A DNA stretch of 37,353 bases from Ignavibacteriota bacterium. Lineage in GTDB: Bacteria; Bacteroidota; Ignavibacteria; UBA10030. The first letter of the stretch is position 1. Each line of letters starts with the position of its first letter. Both the position numbers and the translations under genes were made by a program. Below the pieces are notes generated by a model. The model was given only the letters and a program-made list of their open reading frames with translations, ran no database searches and had not been told where the DNA came from. The stretch is from NCBI GenBank assembly GCA_003142475.1, contig PLMK01000033.1, positions 1,380-38,732 on the forward strand. Reading direction: 5' to 3'. This document shows positions 37,135 through 37,353 of this stretch, piece after piece.

Positions 37135-37353
37135 ATGAAAATAAAATATTTTATTCTTGTGTTCACGTGCATGGTTGCAAGCCTGCTTATTTCCGGTTGT
37201 TCAGCCGGAGGTGCGTTTGTGGCAAGCAACGTGACGGATGTTCAACTCCAAAAGAATAACTTTAAAATAGTTGCCCGGAATATTTCCGGAGAAGCCCAAG
37301 CTGGATATCTTATAGGCGGGACTTTTTCCATGGGGATAACAAGCAACACTTTT
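37135..37353 (+). CDS. Lipoprotein, partial (DUF6567-like)
   Basis: The frame is open from the ATG at 37135 to the window end (73 codons); the C-terminus is missing. A type II signal peptide ends in the lipobox I-S-G-Cys22, so the mature protein is lipid-anchored. It continues with SAGGAFVASNVTDVQLQKNN and FKIVARNISGEAQAGYLIGG. That pattern recalls small Bacteroidota lipoproteins annotated as DUF6567, whose role is unknown; the match is from memory. AGGAG lies about nine bases before the ATG. It is separated from manA by a terminator and so probably has its own promoter. Confidence 0.8.
   Translation, partial: MKIKYFILVFTCMVASLLISGCSAGGAFVASNVTDVQLQKNNFKIVARNISGEAQAGYLIGGTFSMGITSNTF

Overview
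The window looks like a chromosomal segment from the Ignavibacteria/Chlorobi side of the Bacteroidota. Three things support this. One secreted protein ends in a type IX secretion C-terminal domain with the PNPFNP motif. Complex I is of the 11-subunit type. Most genes have Shine-Dalgarno sites, and several promoters fit the sigma-70 pattern (TTGACA, 17 bp, TATAxT) rather than the promoter of true Bacteroidetes. The assignment is an inference from gene content.

Layout. 1-7.5 kb, minus strand: a partial rsmB, a small secreted protein built from 11-residue repeats, clpB, dnaK and hsp20. This proteostasis block carries scars: a degenerate second clpB 5' end beside a lone DUF433 gene, and a 25-codon hsp20 remnant in front of dnaK. 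7.5-9.7 kb: a gene-poor stretch with dispersed intergenic repeats, an AT-rich membrane protein of unknown function and a DinB-like protein. 9.8-15.5 kb, plus strand: a PIF1-like helicase, RarD, a secreted M28 peptidase, then biotin ligase and type III pantothenate kinase one base apart. 15.5-16.3 kb: a response regulator with a helical C-terminus. 16.4-27.5 kb, minus strand: nuoABCDHIJKLMN behind a consensus promoter. The NADH-oxidising module NuoEFG is absent, and a dispersed repeat lies between nuoH and nuoI. 27.5-30.5 kb: small uncharacterised genes, a REC-PAS-PAS protein without an output domain, and a PduO-type cobalamin adenosyltransferase. 30.6-33.4 kb, plus strand: the sulfur operon metY-cysK behind a long leader. 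33.6-37.35 kb: the T9SS cargo protein, class I mannose-6-phosphate isomerase and a partial lipoprotein.

The most interesting element is the metY-cysK leader (30654-31122). A consensus promoter drives a 54-codon ORF with six consecutive cysteine codons, then serine and a seventh cysteine. Behind it lie a three-way-junction RNA with a kink-turn-like arm resembling an S-box but lacking its SAM-binding core sequence, two oligo-U hairpins, and pairings that could switch between readthrough and termination. This reads as a cysteine-sensing translational attenuator, possibly combined with a riboswitch-like aptamer, controlling O-acetylhomoserine sulfhydrylase and cysteine synthase. The function is inferred and untested.
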